Of a DNA stretch of 64,000 nt, positions 7,723-15,814 are shown one piece after another. The notes under the pieces are model-generated. The model worked only from the letters and a program-made list of their open reading frames with translations, had not been told where the DNA came from and ran no database searches. Positions within the stretch are counted from its first letter, which is position 1; each line of letters starts with the position of its first letter. The DNA comes from Pseudomonas baetica (GTDB lineage Bacteria; Pseudomonadota; Gammaproteobacteria; Pseudomonadales; Pseudomonadaceae), in contig NZ_PHHE01000001.1 of assembly GCF_002813455.1 (NCBI RefSeq), forward strand, positions 3,461,001 through 3,525,000, given 5' to 3'. The position numbers and the translations under genes are program-made.

Positions 7723-9684
7723 ATGCAGGTCGATCTGGAGGTTGAGGGCACGCAAGTGACCGGACTGCCGCGCTTTCAGCAGGCGGCCACGCAGGGCCGA
7801 CGCTTACGCCGGTTGGCGATTGGCTTCGGCGCGTTAGCCGGGGCGGGTTGGATACTGGCGTTTTTTGTGGCGCTGTTTACACCGCAATCGTTGTGGTTGC
7901 CATTGCTGGTCAATCAGAGCGCGGCGCTGTGGGTGCTGCTGGCCGGGCTGCAATCGGCTGGGTGGGTGGCGCAGTGGCGCGCGCGGGTGATGAGTCCGCT
8001 GGCATCGACACCGCGTGCAGTCGAAGAGCAACTCGCGCCGGATGGCTGGTATGAGCGCCTGCTGGATCGCTTGAGTCAACGTGGCCTGCATCTGGTGGGC
8101 CTGATCGGCGAGGCGACGTTGTGGCTGGCCGGCTGGGCCTTGCTGGTGGTGATCAGCATTGAGCAGGTGTGGAACCTGGCCTTGCCGCCCGCCGCCGTCG
8201 GCATGTCTGCCACGGTTGGCGCCGTTCTGGCGCTGCTGCTGGCGTTCGGTTTGTTGGTATTGGAACGGCAGCTGGCTCAGCAAACTTCGGCGCAATGGCC
8301 TGAGGCGGGTTCGCTGGCGCAGCTGACGCGCGTCGCAATCATCAGCCTTGTGCTGGGAGCGCTGTGTTTGTTGTTCGCCAGCGAAACCGCAGTGTGGCCG
8401 GTTCGCCTTGCGGTGCTGATCGGCATCTTGCCGGGTCTTGTCGCGATCGAGCTGCTATTGCGCGCCGTTCTTTCGATATTCAGCCCGCGCCGCGATCGGC
8501 TCGAACCGCGATTGCTGGCGCGCAGTTTTGTCGCCGACCTGCTGCGTTGGCCGCCACAACCGCTGCTCGTGTTACAGCACGAATTGCACAACCGCTTCGG
8601 CATCGATCTGCGCCAGATTTGGGCATTCAGCTACATGCGTCGGGCCTTTGTGCCGGTGTTGGTGCTGGTCGCGGCGGTCGGCTGGTTGCTGACCGGTCTT
8701 CACGAAATTCCCCTGCAAGGTCGCGCTATCTATGAGCGATTCGGCAAACCGGTGCAGGTCTTCGGCCCCGGTTTGCATGCAGGTTTGCCGTGGCCACTGG
8801 GTCGGGTGTTGAGCGTCGAAAACGGCGTGGTCCATGAACTGGCGACCAGCGTCGGCGAAAATCCGGCGCCGCTGCAACTCGATCCCGCCGAAGGCCCGGC
8901 ACCGATCACGGCCAATCGTTTGTGGGACGCCAGCCATGTGAACGATAAATCCCAGGTCATCGCCAGCAGCCGGGGCGAGCAGCAGAGCTTTCAGATCGTC
9001 AACATGGATGTGCGCTTCGTCTATCGCATCGGTCTGAGCGATCAGGCAGCACTGGCTGCAACCTATAACAGCGCTGATGTGCCAACGCTGATCCGCAGCA
9101 CTGCCAGCCGGATTCTTGTGCATGATTTCGCCTCACGTACCCTCGACGGTTTGCTCGGTGCGGACCGGGCAGGGCTGGCGGAAGAGATCGGCCGTGCGGT
9201 GCAAAGTGATCTGCAAAAACTCGACAGTGGCGTGGAAATTCTCGCCACCGTCGTCGAAGCCATTCACCCGCCGGCCGGCGCCGCCAATGCCTATCACGGT
9301 GTGCAAGCGGCGCAGATTGGCGCGCAGGCGTTGATCTCGCGTGAGCGTGGGGCAGCCGCTGAAGCCAGTAACCAAGCGCAGTTACAGGCCAGCCTTGCTC
9401 GCGATCAGGCCAGCGCCAACGCCCGCGAAATCGGTGCAGCCGCACAGGCCGCCGAGCTGAAATTCAGTGCCGAACAAAAAGCCTACGCCAGCGCCGGCCA
9501 GGCATTCGTACTGGAGCAATACCTCAGTCAGCTCAGCCAAGGCCTGAGCAAAGCCAAATTGCTGATCCTCGACCATCGGCTGGGCGGTAGCAGCAATGCG
9601 CCGACCATCGACCTGCGTACGTTCACGCTGCCGGCTGACCCGACGCCCGCGCGCACCACCGCTCAACCAGGAGTTGCCCATTGA
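7723..9684 (+). CDS. Polytopic SPFH/Band-7 protein (HflK-like, long form)
   Basis: A 653-residue protein. The first 330 or so residues contain several hydrophobic segments forming a multi-span membrane domain. They are followed by an SPFH/Band-7 domain beginning near GLHEIPLQGRAIYERFG. An Ala/Gln/Glu-rich helical stretch (about residues 540-620) is the typical flotillin/HflK coiled coil. Classical HflK is about 400 residues with one transmembrane helix, so this is an extended variant. SPFH proteins form large ring or cage assemblies in membranes. ATG 7723 follows a GGGG-type ribosome-binding site; frames further upstream are not convincing. It overlaps the next gene by 4 bases and heads a four-gene run ending in a metal P-type ATPase. 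Confidence 0.75.
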   Translation: MQVDLEVEGTQVTGLPRFQQAATQGRRLRRLAIGFGALAGAGWILAFFVALFTPQSLWLPLLVNQSAALWVLLAGLQSAGWVAQWRARVMSPLASTPRAVEEQLAPDGWYERLLDRLSQRGLHLVGLIGEATLWLAGWALLVVISIEQVWNLALPPAAVGMSATVGAVLALLLAFGLLVLERQLAQQTSAQWPEAGSLAQLTRVAIISLVLGALCLLFASETAVWPVRLAVLIGILPGLVAIELLLRAVLSIFSPRRDRLEPRLLARSFVADLLRWPPQPLLVLQHELHNRFGIDLRQIWAFSYMRRAFVPVLVLVAAVGWLLTGLHEIPLQGRAIYERFGKPVQVFGPGLHAGLPWPLGRVLSVENGVVHELATSVGENPAPLQLDPAEGPAPITANRLWDASHVNDKSQVIASSRGEQQSFQIVNMDVRFVYRIGLSDQAALAATYNSADVPTLIRSTASRILVHDFASRTLDGLLGADRAGLAEEIGRAVQSDLQKLDSGVEILATVVEAIHPPAGAANAYHGVQAAQIGAQALISRERGAAAEASNQAQLQASLARDQASANAREIGAAAQAAELKFSAEQKAYASAGQAFVLEQYLSQLSQGLSKAKLLILDHRLGGSSNAPTIDLRTFTLPADPTPARTTAQPGVAH

Positions 9685-10718
9685 GCCAGTCGCACACTCA
9701 CGATCATCATGACCACGGCGGCCCCGATCACGGCCACGGCGGGCATCACCATCATCACGGTCACCACCACGGTGCGCCGGAGGAGGCGGGGCCATTCCCT
9801 TGGCGGCGCATGGGCTGGGCGGTTTTGCTGGTGGCGTTCGCCATCGCGGCGGCGAGTCTGGTGCAGGTGCGTTCCGGTGAGGCTACGGTCATTACTCGTT
9901 TCGGCAATCCTTCGCGGGTCTTGCTCGATCCGGGTTTGAGCTGGCGTTGGCCGGCGCCGTTCGAAGCGGCGATCCCGGTGGATCTGCGCCTGCGCACGAC
10001 GTCCAGCGGCTTGCAGGATGTCGGCACCCGCGACGGGTTGCGCATCATTGTCCAGGCTTACATTGCCTGGCAGGTGCAGGGCGATCCGGACAATGTGCAG
10101 CGCTTCATGCGCGCAGTGCAGAACCAGCCAGACGAAGCGGCGCGGCAGATTCGCACGTTTGTCGGCTCTGCTCTGGAAACCACCGCCAGCAGTTTTGACT
10201 TGGCCAACCTGGTGAACACCGATGCCAGTCAGGTTCACATCGCTGATTTCGAGGCGCAGTTGCGGCAGCAGATCGATCAACAATTGCTCGCCACTTATGG
10301 CGTGCGAGTGGTGCAGGTGGGTATCGAACGTCTGACGCTGCCATCAGTGACACTCACTGCCACGGTCGATCGGATGCGCGCCGAGCGTGAAACAATCGCC
10401 ACCGAACGCACGGCCATCGGCAAACGCGAAGCGGCGCAAATCCGCTCTGCCGCCGAACGCGATGCGCGAATTGTGCAGGCTGACGCCACGGTGAAGGCCG
10501 CCGATATCGAAGCGCAATCTCGCGTTGAGGCCGCGCAGATTTATGGTCGCGCCTACGCCGGTTCGCCGCAGTTGTACAACCTGCTGCGCTCACTGGATAC
10601 CCTCGGCACTATCGTCACCCCAGACACCAAACTGATCCTGCGCACCGATGCCGCGCCATTCCGTGTACTGGTCGACGGCCCGCCGAGCTTCGACAACAAG
10701 TCCGGATCGCAGCCATGA
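9681..10718 (+). CDS. SPFH/Band-7 protein with His-rich N-terminus (HflC/HflK-like)
   Basis: A 345-residue protein that starts at a TTG (9681) overlapping the TGA of the previous gene, with AGGAG 8-12 bases upstream. About 15 of the first 31 residues are histidine, mixed with Asp and Gly, a likely cytoplasmic metal-binding tail. One transmembrane helix (WAVLLVAFAIAAASL) and an SPFH domain (VRSGEATVITRFGNPSRV) follow, then a charged coiled-coil (RAERETIATERTAIGKREA). It resembles the HflK/HflC protease-modulator family. The His-rich tail next to a P1B ATPase suggests that it hands over or senses a transition metal; that is inference. ATGA overlap with the following gene. Confidence 0.75.
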   Translation: MSQSHTHDHHDHGGPDHGHGGHHHHHGHHHGAPEEAGPFPWRRMGWAVLLVAFAIAAASLVQVRSGEATVITRFGNPSRVLLDPGLSWRWPAPFEAAIPVDLRLRTTSSGLQDVGTRDGLRIIVQAYIAWQVQGDPDNVQRFMRAVQNQPDEAARQIRTFVGSALETTASSFDLANLVNTDASQVHIADFEAQLRQQIDQQLLATYGVRVVQVGIERLTLPSVTLTATVDRMRAERETIATERTAIGKREAAQIRSAAERDARIVQADATVKAADIEAQSRVEAAQIYGRAYAGSPQLYNLLRSLDTLGTIVTPDTKLILRTDAAPFRVLVDGPPSFDNKSGSQP

Positions 10719-11773
10719 ATGAAGAAGTTCCACGTGGAACACATTCGCTGAACAGTCCGTGGATTCAGGCGGCACGCTTGGCATTTTTTGCCTTGTACGC
10801 GGTGACGATCCTGGCGGCATTGGCCTGGGCGTTCTCCAATGTGCGGCAGATTGATCCGCAGAATCGCGCCGTGGTTTTGCACTTCGGCGCGCTGGATCGC
10901 ATCCAGAACGCCGGCCTGCTATTGGCCTGGCCGCAGCCATTCGAACAGGTCGTTCTGCTGCCAGCGGCGGATCGGGTGATGGAACGGCGAGTGGAGAATC
11001 TGTTGCGCAGCGACGAAGCGCTGCAGGCTGATCGTGTCGCCTCATTTGCTACACCGATCAGCGATGCGTTGGCCGGCTCTGGTTATTTATTGACCGGTGA
11101 TGCCGGTGTTGTGCAGTTGGATGTGCGGGTGTTTTACAAAGTGATCGAGCCCTATGACTTCGTGCTTCAGGCCGATCATGTTCTGCCGGCGTTCGATCGC
11201 TTGGTCACACGCAGCGCCGTGGCGCTGACGGCCGCGCGAGATCTCGACACCATTCTGGTTGCCAGACCGGAACTGATCGGCGCGGACAATCAGGCCGCCG
11301 AACGCCGCGAAAGACTGCGTGGTGATCTGGTGCAAGGCATTAACCAACGGCTGGCTGAACTGAAGGCGAGCGGGCAGGGCATCGGCATTGAAGTGGCGCG
11401 GGTCGATGTGCAATCGAGTCTGCCGGATCCGGCGGTCAGTGCCTTCAATGCGGTTTTGACCGCCAGTCAGCAGGCCGACAAAGCCGTGGCCAACGCCCGC
11501 ACCGACGCCGAGAAACTCACCCAGTCCGCCAACGAACAAGCCGACCGCACGTTGCAAGTCGCCCACGCTCAGGCGGGCGAACGGCTGGCCAAAGCTTCTG
11601 CCGACACCGCCACGGTGTTGAGCCTGGCCAAGGCGCAACAAGGCACCGAGCCGCAAATGCTGCTGCGTCTGTACCGCGAGCGCATGCCGAAGATTCTCGG
11701 TCAGGCCGGATCGGTCACCACAGTCGATCCGAAAGACGATTCCCGCCTGATCATTCAGGGAGCCAGTAAATGA
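10715..11773 (+). CDS. SPFH/Band-7 protein (HflK-like)
   Basis: A 352-residue protein with one N-terminal transmembrane helix (AFFALYAVTILAALAWAF), an SPFH domain (QIDPQNRAVVLHFGALDRIQ) and a C-terminal Ala/Gln-rich coiled coil. It is the third SPFH protein in a row and overlaps both neighbours by 4 bases. Three SPFH paralogues in one operon suggest a hetero-oligomeric membrane assembly analogous to HflK/HflC. No FtsH or other protease is adjacent, so a link with the downstream P-type ATPase is more likely than protease control. A parS-like palindrome lies within its first codons. Confidence 0.75.
   Translation: MNEEVPRGTHSLNSPWIQAARLAFFALYAVTILAALAWAFSNVRQIDPQNRAVVLHFGALDRIQNAGLLLAWPQPFEQVVLLPAADRVMERRVENLLRSDEALQADRVASFATPISDALAGSGYLLTGDAGVVQLDVRVFYKVIEPYDFVLQADHVLPAFDRLVTRSAVALTAARDLDTILVARPELIGADNQAAERRERLRGDLVQGINQRLAELKASGQGIGIEVARVDVQSSLPDPAVSAFNAVLTASQQADKAVANARTDAEKLTQSANEQADRTLQVAHAQAGERLAKASADTATVLSLAKAQQGTEPQMLLRLYRERMPKILGQAGSVTTVDPKDDSRLIIQGASK
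10728..10741. promoter_or_regulatory. Candidate parS site 1
   Basis: GTTCCACGTGGAAC is a perfect 14-base palindrome matching the pseudomonad chromosomal ParB-binding site parS. It lies at codons 5-9 of the third SPFH gene. Identical copies of such sites near oriC are loaded by ParB during chromosome segregation. Confidence 0.7.
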
Positions 11774-13677
11774 ATGCGACTGCCGCTGCACCGAGCCTTT
11801 TATCTTCGGCCGAACAACGCCGTGCGGCCAGGCAACTGACCTTGGCGATGCTCGCTTTGGGTTTGCTTGGCCTCGGATTGATCTGGCGCTGGGCGATGCC
11901 GGAACAAACCGGGGTCAGTCAGTTGCTACTCGGTTTTGCTTCTTTATTAGTGGCGGTGCCGGTGATGCGTTCGGCGTGGTACAGCCTGCGTTATCCAAGC
12001 CTGCACGGCATCACCGATCAACTGATCGCGCTGGCGATGCTCGGGGCGTGGGCGACGGGTGATCTGCTCACCGCCGCGTTACTGCCGATCATCATGATCT
12101 TCGGCCATGTGCTGGAGGAGCGCAGCGTCATCGGTTCACAGGAAGCGATCCACGCCCTCGGCCAATTGACCCGCAGTCATGCGCGCAAACTTCAGGCCGA
12201 CGGCTCGATCATTGAAGTGGACAACGGCACGCTGAAATCCGGCGATACGGTCGAGGTCAGAGCCGGTGATCGTGTGCCAGCGGACGGTCGGATTTTGTCA
12301 GGGCAGGCGAGTCTCGACACCGCTTCGATTACCGGGGAATCCGTGCCGGTGGAAGCGAGTGCGGGTATGTCGGTGTTCGGTGGCGCGATCAATCTCGATG
12401 GTCTGTTGCGTATCGAAGTAACTCGCACCGGCGATGAATCGACTCTCGGTAAAGTCATCGCTTTGATGCAGAACGCCGAGCGCTCGAAACCGCCGATCAC
12501 CCGATTGCTTGAACGCTATGCCGGCAGTTACATGGTGCTGGTGTTGCTGCTGGCGGCGGTCACCTGGTTCATCACCCACGACGCGCAAGCGATGCTCGCG
12601 GTGTTGGTGGCGGCGTGTCCTTGCGCGTTGGTGTTGTCGGCGCCGGCCACGGCGATTGCCGGTGTAGCAGTGGCAGCACGGCACGGGATTCTGATCCGCA
12701 GTTCAGCATTCCTCGAAGAACTGGCCGACCTGACATCGCTGGTCGTCGACAAGACCGGCACCCTGACTTACGGCACCTTGCGCTTGCAGGCGATCGACAG
12801 TCCGCGCGCGGATCAGTCGTCGGTCATGGCGCTCGCCGCCAGCCTCGGCGCGGCGAGCAGTCACCCGGTCAGTCGGGCATTGGCGGGGTTGGTCAGTCAG
12901 GAAAAGTGTGTGGCGCTGAGCGATATCCACGAGCGACAAGGTCTCGGTGTCGTCGCAGTGACCGCACAGGGCGAAGCAGCGCTTGGCCGGCCAGAGTTGT
13001 TCGCACAACTGAAAATCCCCACCACGCCGACTCCCGAGCACGACGGCCCGATTGCCGGCCTCGCCTTGAACGGTGAATTTCTCGCCTGGCTGTTGTTGGC
13101 CGACAGCGTCAAACCGGAAGCCCGATTGGCCCTGAGCGAATTGCGCGAACTCGGTCTTGGCCGACAACTGTTACTGACTGGCGACCGACAAAGTGTCGCG
13201 CAGACCTTGGCCAGGGATGTCGGTCTACAGGACGTTCAAGCCCAAGCCTTGCCCGAAGACAAACTCAATCGTGTGCTCCAGGAAATCGACAACGGCTTCC
13301 GGCCAATGGTTGTCGGTGACGGCATCAACGATTCGTTGGCACTCAAGGCAGGAGTCGTTGGCGTAGCAATGGGGGCGGGCGGTGCGGATATCGCCTTGGC
13401 GTCGGCTGACATCGTGCTGATCGGCAGCGACCTGCGCCGGCTCGGTACTTGTGTGCGGCTGAGTCGCCAATGCCGCCGCACCCTGCAGGTCAACGTGATC
13501 ATCGGTCTGGGCTGGACGCTGGCCATCGTCGTGTTTGCCGCGTTCGGCTGGCTGGGCGCCGCCGGGGCGATGATTGCGGCGCTGCTGCATAACCTCAGCA
13601 CGTTGCTGGTACTGGGCAACGCCGGGCGTCTGCTGCGTTTTCAGGAGCCGCTGCTCAAGCTCAAGGAAGATATTTGA
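11770..13677 (+). CDS. Heavy-metal P1B-type ATPase, CPC class, without N-terminal metal domain
   Basis: A 635-residue metal-exporting ATPase of the inner membrane. Visible motifs are TGES (about residue 187), the transmembrane metal site CPC (about 283), the phosphorylation motif DKTGT (about 326), the HP dipeptide (about 363) and GDGINDS (about 515). There is no HMA domain before the first helix. The last membrane helix reads HNLSTLLVLGNAGRLL, which is neither the Cu-type MxxSS nor the usual HEGxT of PIB-4 pumps, so the metal (Zn/Cd/Co or Cu) is uncertain. It overlaps the SPFH gene by 4 bases, so the four genes should be expressed together. The His-rich SPFH partner may take the place of the missing metal-binding domain. 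Confidence 0.85.
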   Translation: MNATAAAPSLLSSAEQRRAARQLTLAMLALGLLGLGLIWRWAMPEQTGVSQLLLGFASLLVAVPVMRSAWYSLRYPSLHGITDQLIALAMLGAWATGDLLTAALLPIIMIFGHVLEERSVIGSQEAIHALGQLTRSHARKLQADGSIIEVDNGTLKSGDTVEVRAGDRVPADGRILSGQASLDTASITGESVPVEASAGMSVFGGAINLDGLLRIEVTRTGDESTLGKVIALMQNAERSKPPITRLLERYAGSYMVLVLLLAAVTWFITHDAQAMLAVLVAACPCALVLSAPATAIAGVAVAARHGILIRSSAFLEELADLTSLVVDKTGTLTYGTLRLQAIDSPRADQSSVMALAASLGAASSHPVSRALAGLVSQEKCVALSDIHERQGLGVVAVTAQGEAALGRPELFAQLKIPTTPTPEHDGPIAGLALNGEFLAWLLLADSVKPEARLALSELRELGLGRQLLLTGDRQSVAQTLARDVGLQDVQAQALPEDKLNRVLQEIDNGFRPMVVGDGINDSLALKAGVVGVAMGAGGADIALASADIVLIGSDLRRLGTCVRLSRQCRRTLQVNVIIGLGWTLAIVVFAAFGWLGAAGAMIAALLHNLSTLLVLGNAGRLLRFQEPLLKLKEDI

Positions 13678-13696
13678 AAATATTTCTACCGCCTCT

Positions 13697-13723
13697 GTAA
13701 CGCCGTCGGGGTCGCGCGCTCTA
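13697..13723 (+). promoter_or_regulatory. Possible ECF-sigma-type promoter before the bufferin gene
   Basis: GTAAC at 13697-13701 and CGCTC at 13717-13721, 15 bases apart, resemble the -35 GTAAC and -10 CGTC of promoters read by ECF sigma factors of the kind that control DUF2282 operons. It lies 66 bases before the ATG, between the ATPase stop and the precursor gene. No sigma factor gene is in the window. Confidence 0.3.
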
Positions 13724-13788
13724 GTGCTATGTCGGGACTGAACAAACCGTCCAGCCGACACCCCCTGACGATTACCGAGGATAAAAAA

Positions 13789-14040
13789 ATGACTATCAAG
13801 ACCGCCGCTGCTGGTGCCGCTCTCGCTTTGGCCGCTGCCACTATGTTTGCCGGTGTCGCCACCAACGCGATGGCCGCCGATGCCAATGTTCACTGCTACG
13901 GCGTGACTGCCTGCAAAGGTCAGAACGACTGCAAGACCAAAGACCATGCTTGCAAAGGCATGGGTGCCTGCAAAGGCCAGGGTTTCAAAGCCATGACTCA
14001 AGCGGCTTGCGAAAAAGCAGGTGGCAAGGTCGGCGAATAA
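13789..14040 (+). CDS. Bufferin-type RiPP precursor (DUF2282, BufA1-like)
   Basis: An 83-residue exported peptide. The first 29 residues are a signal peptide ending in NAMAA. The mature part is short, Lys/Gly-rich and has six cysteines in the DUF2282 pattern HCYGV, NDCKTKDHACKG and GACKGQGF. DUF2282 peptides are precursors of bufferins, whose cysteines are oxidised by an MNIO enzyme with its DUF2063 partner to thio-oxazole-type groups that bind copper. Both partner genes follow directly. ATG 13789 has CGAGG upstream. A hairpin follows the stop, which would give more precursor than enzyme mRNA. The metal specificity is inferred from the family. Confidence 0.8.
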   Translation: MTIKTAAAGAALALAAATMFAGVATNAMAADANVHCYGVTACKGQNDCKTKDHACKGMGACKGQGFKAMTQAACEKAGGKVGE

Positions 14041-14054
14041 CTGACCGGCCAGTG

Positions 14055-14090
14055 CCGCCGCAGTGGCTCACGCCACTGCGGCCACTTTTT
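14055..14090 (+). terminator. Hairpin with T-run between precursor and MNIO gene (partial terminator)
   Basis: A 10-base perfect stem, CCGCAGTGGC / GCCACTGCGG, with a TCAC loop, followed by CCACTTTTTA. It lies in the 65-base gap between the bufferin precursor and its maturation genes. Placement suggests attenuation, keeping enzyme levels below peptide levels. Confidence 0.65.
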
Positions 14091-14105
14091 ATCAGGAGTC
14101 TGCAC

Positions 14106-14951
14106 ATGTCCGCCTCTGGTCCCTTCCTCGGCTACGGCCTGGGATTGCGTAGCGCTTACTACCAGCAGATCCTCGAACAGTCGCCGGACGTGGACTGGTT
14201 TGAAGTGGTCTCCGAAAATTTCATGGTGCAGGGCGGCAAGGCCCTGTATTACCTGGACGCCATCGCCGAGCGTTATCCGCTGGTGATGCATGGCGTTTCC
14301 CTGTCCATCGGCGGGCCGCATGCCCTCGATGTGGACTATCTGAAACAACTCAAGCAACTGGCCGAACGGGTCAACCCGGCGTGGATCTCCGATCACTTGT
14401 GCTGGAGCCGCGGCAACGCTCATCAGTTGCACGATTTGCTGCCTCTGCCTTACACCGAAGAAAGTCTTGAATACATTGCCGAGCGCGTGCGCCAGGTTCA
14501 GGACGTTTTGCAGCGTCCGTTGGTGCTGGAGAACGTCTCCAGCTATGTCCGCGCCGCTTCGGATGATTTCACTGAATGGGAGTTTCTCGCGGCCCTGAGC
14601 CGCGAAAGCGGCTGCGAGTTGCTGCTGGACGTCAACAATGTCTACGTCAGCTCACGCAATCACGGTTTCGATCCGTGGACGTTCATTCAGAGCCTGCCGG
14701 TGGACAAGGTGCGCCAACTGCACCTGGCGGGACACAGCGATTACGGCGATTACGTCATCGATACCCATGACCAACCGGTGAGCGATCCGGTCTGGGTGCT
14801 GTATCAACGTACGTTGGAGCACTTCGGCCCGGTGGCTACGTTGCTGGAACGTGACGATCATTTTCCGCCTTTTGAAGCGCTGCTCGAAGAACTGCAAAAG
14901 GCTCGGGCGCTGGGTGACAGGGTTCTGGCCGGGAGACAGCAATGCGCCTGA
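14106..14951 (+). CDS. DUF692 multinuclear non-heme iron oxidase (MNIO, BufB/MbnB-like)
   Basis: A 281-residue TIM-barrel protein of the DUF692 family, the iron-dependent oxidases that modify cysteines in methanobactin and bufferin precursors. Candidate metal-ligand segments are spread in the usual order: SENF, MHGVS, SDHLCW, ENVSSY, DVNNVYVS, HLAGH, DTHDQPV and ERDD. The length is typical. It is preceded by AGGAG at about 8 bases and overlaps the DUF2063 gene by 10 bases, the usual coupling of this enzyme with its recognition partner. It presumably acts in the cytoplasm on the precursor before export. Confidence 0.88.
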   Translation: MSASGPFLGYGLGLRSAYYQQILEQSPDVDWFEVVSENFMVQGGKALYYLDAIAERYPLVMHGVSLSIGGPHALDVDYLKQLKQLAERVNPAWISDHLCWSRGNAHQLHDLLPLPYTEESLEYIAERVRQVQDVLQRPLVLENVSSYVRAASDDFTEWEFLAALSRESGCELLLDVNNVYVSSRNHGFDPWTFIQSLPVDKVRQLHLAGHSDYGDYVIDTHDQPVSDPVWVLYQRTLEHFGPVATLLERDDHFPPFEALLEELQKARALGDRVLAGRQQCA

Positions 14952-15730
14952 AAGAATGGCAATTGGCATTTGAGTCGTTTTTGCTCGAGGGGGCGGCCAC
15001 CGCCCAACCGCGGCTGGGTGCCAGCCTGATCGGCGGGCCGACGCTGGATGTCGGCACGGGTCTGGCGATCTATCACAACGCCTATCAGGCCCGTTTACTG
15101 GAGGTGTTGCGCAACGATTTTCCAGCCATCTGGCACTGGTTAGGCGACGAGGAGTTCGACGCGATCGCTACCGCGTACCTGCGCCGGTATCCGTCGGCGC
15201 ATTACAGTCTGCGTTGGCTGGGCAAAGGCTTCGAAGGGTTTATTCGCGAGCATCTGGTGCCCGAGCAAAGTGCACCTTTGGCTGAGATGGCAGTAATCGA
15301 GTGGGCATTTACTTTGGCTTTCGATGCGCCAGCGGGTGAGCCGTTAACCATCGAAACAATGGCGACACTGTCCGCGCCAGAATGGCCAGCGCTGCGAGTC
15401 AAACTGGCGCCCTGCGTTCAGTGGCTGGAATGCCGGTTCAACAGCGTCGCGCTGTGGCGTTCGGTTAAAGAAGAAACTGATTTCCCTCCCAGCCAGCCAC
15501 TCCAAGATCCCCAGATCTACCTGATCTGGCGCAACGATCTGATCTGTCATTACCGCAGCCTGGAATCTGCCGAGGCCAATGCTCTGAATGGCTTGATAAA
15601 CGAAGGCTGGAGTTTCGCCGAACTGTGCGCCGAGTTAGCAGTCATCTATGAAGAGGGCGCTCCACTTCAGGCCGTGACCTGGTTAAAGCAGTGGGTGCAA
15701 GAAGGCCTGTTAGAGCGTCTGCAACGATAG
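14942..15730 (+). CDS. DUF2063 partner protein of MNIO (BufC/MbnC-like)
   Basis: A 262-residue protein starting inside the MNIO gene. The N-terminal DUF2063 domain is recognisable from the pattern LTGLAIYHNAYQARLLEVLRND (here GLAIYHNAYQARLLEV) and FPAIWHWLGDEEF. In the methanobactin and bufferin systems this partner binds the precursor leader and presents it to the DUF692 oxidase. No DoxX-like gene, frequent in other bufferin operons, follows; the next gene is cfa after an 84-base gap. The operon here is therefore the minimal three-gene form. Confidence 0.85.
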   Translation: MRLKEWQLAFESFLLEGAATAQPRLGASLIGGPTLDVGTGLAIYHNAYQARLLEVLRNDFPAIWHWLGDEEFDAIATAYLRRYPSAHYSLRWLGKGFEGFIREHLVPEQSAPLAEMAVIEWAFTLAFDAPAGEPLTIETMATLSAPEWPALRVKLAPCVQWLECRFNSVALWRSVKEETDFPPSQPLQDPQIYLIWRNDLICHYRSLESAEANALNGLINEGWSFAELCAELAVIYEEGAPLQAVTWLKQWVQEGLLERLQR

Positions 15731-15771
15731 TTAAGGCTGATTAAATCGATAGCCTGCTAATTTTTCAGGAT

Positions 15772-15781
15772 GGTCTACCCT
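15772..15781 (+). promoter_or_regulatory. Possible RpoS-type -10 element of cfa
   Basis: GGTCTACCCT, 34 bases before the cfa ATG, resembles the extended -10 of stationary-phase (sigma S) promoters (CTACACT-like). Cyclopropane synthase genes are known RpoS targets in pseudomonads. Only one element is visible, so this is weak. Confidence 0.3.
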
Positions 15782-15814
15782 CAGATTTGACGTCTGAAAC
15801 AAGGGGGATTTTCC

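Noticed and set aside
9681..11773. Calling the SPFH genes hflK and hflC
   Set aside because: The classical hflKC pair lies with hfq/hflX and has only two genes; here there are three variants next to a P-type ATPase.
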